Assembly (NCBI GenBank): GCA_900540335.1
Contig: UQFC01000117.1
Span: forward strand, 1-7,604
DNA: 7,604 nt
Direction of reading: 5' to 3'
Origin: an uncultured Clostridium sp.
GTDB lineage: Bacteria; Bacillota; Clostridia; Lachnospirales; Lachnospiraceae
Shown here: positions 4,615-7,604 of the stretch, in pieces
Numbering within the stretch: the stretch's first letter is position 1
How the letters are laid out: every line of letters begins with the position of its first letter
Position numbers and translations under genes: made by a program
Notes under the pieces: generated by a model
What the model was told of the DNA's origin: nothing
The model's database searches: none
Seen by the model: the letters and a program-made list of their open reading frames with translations, nothing else

Positions 4615-6951
4615 TTAGCTCCGGAAAGCCTCTACCAGTTCTCTTGCATTCTGGTAATTCTGCTTTTCCAGCTCTTCAATATACCATTCATCAATTCCTT
4701 CTACTGCATTCTTAAAGGAATCGATATCCATGTCCTCATAAGAAGTAATATCTACGCCATTTCTGCTTTCCCAGCGGCTCATAATCTCACTGTCACCGGA
4801 ACGGTTGATTTCCCTCTGATACCGGGTAGCCAGCTGACCAATCTCGTCTACAGCCGCCTGCTGCTCCGGAGTCAGGCTCTCATACAGCTTCTCATTAATA
4901 CAGAAGAAAAGGCAGTCATAGTTTGCATTCCACAGAGAACAGTAAGGCTGAACCTCCTGCACACTGGCTGCATCAATGGACGGAAGCGGATTTTCCTGTC
5001 CCTCTACCGTTTTCTGCTGAAGAGCCGTATAGGTTTCCGACCAGTTTAAATTGGTCGCATCTGCCCCCCATCTCCGGTAGCATTCCATCAGAAGGTTCGA
5101 ACCTGCCACCCGGATTTTCAGGTTTTTCATATCCTCCACTGATTTTACTTCCCGCACGTTGTTCGTCAGCTGGCGGAATCCGTTTTCTGCAATTCCCATA
5201 CAATGAAGGCCGTATTCCTTCAGAATCTCCTTCATCATTTCTCCTGCCTCGCCGTCCAGCTTTTCATCTGCATCTGCTGAGGAATCAAAGAGATAGGGCA
5301 GGGAAACCACATTAAACCGCGGGTCAAATGCAGAATAAATCAGGTTGGAATGCATGGAAATCTGAACCGGATCTCCGTCCATCAGAGCCTGAATTCCCTC
5401 GGACTGGTTTCCGTTGGTCAGCTGATCCGCAGCATATACATTCACATGAATCTTTCCGCCAGTGGCCTCTTCCATCATTTCGCCAAACTTTCTTCCGCCC
5501 TCGGCCCAGGTACTGGTTTCCGTGGGAGAGCATGCAAAGTTCCAGGTCTGCTCCTCCCATCCCAGATCGCTGTAATCCGGAACCTGATAATCTCCCGTCA
5601 CCTGGTTTTTCTGTCCGTTGTCCGCCTGAGCCGTCACTGAGCCGGTGTAGGAGCTTCCTGACAGAAACTTCGGCAAAGCCACAGAAAGAGAAGGGATAAA
5701 GGTCACTGCAAGAAGCACAGCCACACTGGCTGCAATCTGAGGAACTACCGCTCTTGAAATCTCGGGAAGGGTGACCTCCATTCCCTTTTTCAGCTTCACT
5801 GAAATTGCGACAAACAGGTTTACGCCTACCGGAGGAGTTACCTGTCCGATTGCCAGATTCAGTGTCGCAACAACGCCAAAAGCAACAACATCATATCCCA
5901 GGGCTATGCACACAGGAAGCATAATGGGAATAAAGATGTACATGGCAGAGTTTGCATCAATAAAGCAGCCTGCAATCAGGAAAATCACATTGACAATCAG
6001 CAGGAAGGAAACCTGATTTTTTGCAATGGTTCCCAGAAGCTCTGATGCCGCCTGGGCAATTCCAAACTGGGTACATACAAATGAAAACAGGGATGCGCAG
6101 GCTACAATCAGCATAATTCCGCCTGTGGTTTTTGCCGAATCAATGGTCAGCTCCCAAAGATCAGAAAGCTTTACCTCCCGGTAAATGACCATACCTACAA
6201 ACAGTCCGTAAACAACAGATACTGCAGCCGCTTCTGTAGGAGTAAAGATTCCTCCGTAAATTCCTCCCAGAATAATCACCGGCATCAGAAAGCCCCAGAA
6301 TGCATCCTTAAATGCTTCCCACCGCTCCTTCATGCTGGTTTTCTCCTGAACCGGCTGAATGTTGTGCACCCTTGTCTCCCACATAACAACCAGAACCAGA
6401 GCAGCGCCCATAAGAATACCGGGGACGATTCCCGCGGAAAACATGTCTGCAATGGAAACGCCCGTAATAGAGGCATACACAACGAAAGCAATGCTGGGCG
6501 GAATCACAATGGCGATGGAGCTGGAGGTTGCCATCAGCGCTGTCGCAAAGGGAGCTGAAAAGCCGCCTTCTTCAATCATCGCAGGAATCAGAACTGCCCC
6601 CAGAGCTGCAACCGTAGCCGGGCCGGAACCGGAAATTGCTCCGAAAAAGCAGGCTACAATGACACATACAATGGCAATTCCTCCTCTGCGGTGTCCCACA
6701 CAGGTATTTACAAACTTTACAAGACGTCTGGAAATTCCTGCCTTTGCCATAATATTACCGGAAAGTACAAAGAACGGAATCGCCAGCAGCAAAAATTTGC
6801 TGATGCCGGAATACATATTGGTTGCAACAATCGTCAGGGAGGTTCCTGAATACAAAATTGCGCAGATTGCGGAAAGTCCCAGGCAGATTCCAATGGGAAT
6901 ACCTACCAGCAGGAAAATAAAAAATGAGAGAAATAAGATTGCGCTGATCAT
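4615..6951 (-). CDS. dctM: TRAP transporter DctM permease fused to a DctP substrate-binding domain
   Basis: Residues 1 to about 428 are a complete DctM large permease with many membrane helices and family motifs: SGSGPATVAALG (107-118), IPPSI (150-154), GGIYGGIFTPTEAAAV (229-244) and GQVTPPVGVNLF (369-380). After the last helix (about 405-427) a polar linker (430-460) leads to a full DctP-type solute-binding domain (about 465-778). This carries the two Arg positions that bind carboxylates in the family, R593 in NGFRQLTNN and R614 in LKIRVAGS, and the GQENPLPSI motif (651-659). Usually DctP is a separate secreted protein; here no Met occurs between 391 and 492, so no separate start for it is visible. 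The fusion requires the permease C-terminus to face outside. TRAP systems import organic acids using a cation gradient; the substrate here is unknown. The start overlaps the DctQ stop by 4 bp (ATGA). The reading frame is uninterrupted, with no sign of a frameshift. Confidence 0.93.
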   Translation of the reverse strand: MISAILFLSFFIFLLVGIPIGICLGLSAICAILYSGTSLTIVATNMYSGISKFLLLAIPFFVLSGNIMAKAGISRRLVKFVNTCVGHRRGGIAIVCVIVACFFGAISGSGPATVAALGAVLIPAMIEEGGFSAPFATALMATSSSIAIVIPPSIAFVVYASITGVSIADMFSAGIVPGILMGAALVLVVMWETRVHNIQPVQEKTSMKERWEAFKDAFWGFLMPVIILGGIYGGIFTPTEAAAVSVVYGLFVGMVIYREVKLSDLWELTIDSAKTTGGIMLIVACASLFSFVCTQFGIAQAASELLGTIAKNQVSFLLIVNVIFLIAGCFIDANSAMYIFIPIMLPVCIALGYDVVAFGVVATLNLAIGQVTPPVGVNLFVAISVKLKKGMEVTLPEISRAVVPQIAASVAVLLAVTFIPSLSVALPKFLSGSSYTGSVTAQADNGQKNQVTGDYQVPDYSDLGWEEQTWNFACSPTETSTWAEGGRKFGEMMEEATGGKIHVNVYAADQLTNGNQSEGIQALMDGDPVQISMHSNLIYSAFDPRFNVVSLPYLFDSSADADEKLDGEAGEMMKEILKEYGLHCMGIAENGFRQLTNNVREVKSVEDMKNLKIRVAGSNLLMECYRRWGADATNLNWSETYTALQQKTVEGQENPLPSIDAASVQEVQPYCSLWNANYDCLFFCINEKLYESLTPEQQAAVDEIGQLATRYQREINRSGDSEIMSRWESRNGVDITSYEDMDIDSFKNAVEGIDEWYIEELEKQNYQNARELVEAFRS

Positions 6952-7445
6952 GACTTGCTGTCCTCCTTCTCTCTGGCACAGGTGTCCAGATAAAATTCAA
7001 TAAAGTGAAGAATCATACAGGCGGCTCCAATGGGAACGAAGGACCAGAAAATCCATTCCGGCCAGTTCAGCACATAAGTACGCTTTCCATTTTCCAGCTG
7101 GGCCAGAACCTTTTCCAGACCGTAGTAAAACAACACGCCTGTAAAAAAGACACTAAGCACAGTGTTTACCAGAAGGAAGCCACGTTTCATCCGGGCCGGA
7201 AGCCGGTCTGTTACCAGAGACAGATTCACCAGCTCTCCCTCCCTGCAGGCCAGCGCCGCCGCCAGCAGCGTAATCAGAACGAAGACAGCCACTACCAGCT
7301 CCTCCGTAAATGACCAGGACTGATGGATTACCTTTCTGGAAAATACATTTCCTACCGTCAGCACCAGGAGCAGCAGTGTAGACACGGCCAGAATCAGTTT
7401 TTCCACAAAGGCCAGTCCATTCATGACTTTTTTGAACATTTTCAT
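6948..7445 (-). CDS. dctQ: TRAP transporter small membrane subunit DctQ
   Basis: This 165-residue protein has four predicted membrane helices (about 15-35, 48-67, 90-110, 130-152), the normal length and topology for DctQ. Family features include WSFTEEL at 44-50 at the start of helix 2, ACREGELVNLSLVTDRLP at 66-83 after it, and W128/W131/W134 before helix 4. The usual His of the R-G-H-I pattern is replaced, here reading REGELV. DctQ forms the membrane complex with DctM and is required for transport, though its exact job is mostly scaffolding. AGGAGG at 7453-7458, 7 nt from the ATG at 7445, selects that start over the Met at 7439. The stop overlaps the start of the DctM-DctP gene by 4 bp, so the two are translationally coupled and made together. 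Confidence 0.93.
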   Translation of the reverse strand: MKMFKKVMNGLAFVEKLILAVSTLLLLVLTVGNVFSRKVIHQSWSFTEELVVAVFVLITLLAAALACREGELVNLSLVTDRLPARMKRGFLLVNTVLSVFFTGVLFYYGLEKVLAQLENGKRTYVLNWPEWIFWSFVPIGAACMILHFIEFYLDTCAREKEDSKS

Positions 7446-7452
7446 ACCACAT

Positions 7453-7458
7453 CCTCCT
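7453..7458 (-). promoter_or_regulatory. Ribosome binding site of dctQ
   Basis: A perfect AGGAGG lies 7 nt ahead of the ATG at 7445 and 13 nt from the next in-frame Met at 7439, so it decides the start in favour of 7445. Confidence 0.8.
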
Positions 7459-7515
7459 CATTTTCTTTCTGCTGCAGAACATCTTTGAATCCGGCCTCTC
7501 TTCTGCCCGGATATT

Positions 7516-7544
7516 TTTATACATTACCGCGGCATTGCATTACC
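7516..7544 (-). promoter_or_regulatory. Possible TRAP operon promoter region with a 7-bp direct repeat
   Basis: The only reasonable -10 in the leader is TATAAA (7516-7521). At 17 bp upstream the hexamer is GGTAAT, a very poor -35, so an activator may be needed. GGTAATG occurs twice on the minus strand, at 7538-7544 (over the -35 position) and 7522-7528 (next to the -10), 16 bp apart, which could be a regulator site. The remaining leader from 7446 to 7515 holds no further signal I can support except the ribosome site. Confidence 0.3.
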
Positions 7545-7562
7545 CAGACAGTGTATTATGGT

Positions 7563-7589
7563 AAAAAAGAAGCTCGCGAGCGAGCTTCT
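7563..7589 (-). terminator. Rho-independent terminator of the gene upstream of the TRAP operon
   Basis: On the minus strand GAAGCTCG, CTCG, CGAGCTTC (7588-7569) forms a perfect 8-bp stem with a 4-nt loop, extended by one A-T pair and followed by a run of six T (7568-7563). There is no T-run on the other side, so it works only for minus-strand transcription and ends a gene lying beyond the right edge. It separates that gene from the TRAP operon. Confidence 0.88.
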
Positions 7590-7602
7590 CCGCCTGCGGC
7601 GG
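7590..7602. repeat. GC-rich hairpin next to the terminator
   Basis: CCGCC, TGC, GGCGG forms a perfect 5-bp stem with a 3-nt loop directly upstream of the terminator stem on the minus strand, giving two stacked hairpins. It may be part of a dispersed terminator-associated element; the window edge prevents a fuller view. Confidence 0.5.
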
Positions 7603-7604
7603 GT

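Noticed and set aside
5540..5700. Fusion as an artefact of a frameshift between dctM and dctP
   Set aside because: The frame is continuous through a plausible polar linker, both domains are full length, and no remnant ribosome site, start codon or signal peptide is visible between them; only resequencing or homologues could overturn this.
6359..7003. 214-codon open frame on the plus strand
   Set aside because: It is antisense to the permease part of the TRAP fusion and dctQ; its composition reflects the complement of membrane-helix codons.
7153..7524. 123-codon open frame on the minus strand
   Set aside because: It overlaps dctQ in another frame, and dctQ has the family motifs and the AGGAGG site.

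Overview
The window looks like chromosomal DNA from an anaerobic Gram-positive Firmicute, most likely a gut-type Lachnospiraceae/Clostridia member. The reasons are strong AGGAGG-type ribosome sites, sigma-A-like promoters, two lipoboxes, moderate GC, and a lipoprotein fumarate-reductase-like flavoprotein carrying an FMN-binding domain instead of a cytochrome domain. Genus is inference only. All six genes lie on the minus strand, so transcription runs from high to low coordinates.

Layout in transcription order. (1) 7563-7602: a strong terminator closing an upstream gene outside the window, then a short leader with a weak promoter candidate. (2) 7445-4615: a TRAP transporter operon, a small DctQ subunit overlapping by 4 bp an unusual 778-residue protein in which the DctM permease is fused at its C-terminus to a DctP substrate-binding domain. 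(3) 4516-4582: a long hairpin terminator next to a 12-bp tandem repeat. (4) 4509-1771: a separately promoted operon of two adjacent, differently anchored DUF4230-type extracytoplasmic proteins and a sensor histidine kinase, translationally coupled, with no response regulator in the window. (5) 1663 to beyond the left edge: a secreted flavoprotein reductase of the fumarate/urocanate/acrylate reductase family, with its own promoter whose -35 box sits in a perfect AT-rich inverted repeat. Its C-terminal FMN-binding domain is cut by the window edge.

Together these suggest an uptake, sensing and respiration locus. The TRAP system would import an organic acid, the reductase at the cell surface would use an alpha,beta-unsaturated acid as terminal electron acceptor, and the kinase with its two accessory membrane proteins might sense the substrate or envelope state. 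The link between the blocks is inferred from proximity and shared strand. The substrate cannot be read from sequence. The best candidates for something new are the DctM-DctP fusion and the DUF4230-DUF4230-kinase operon.
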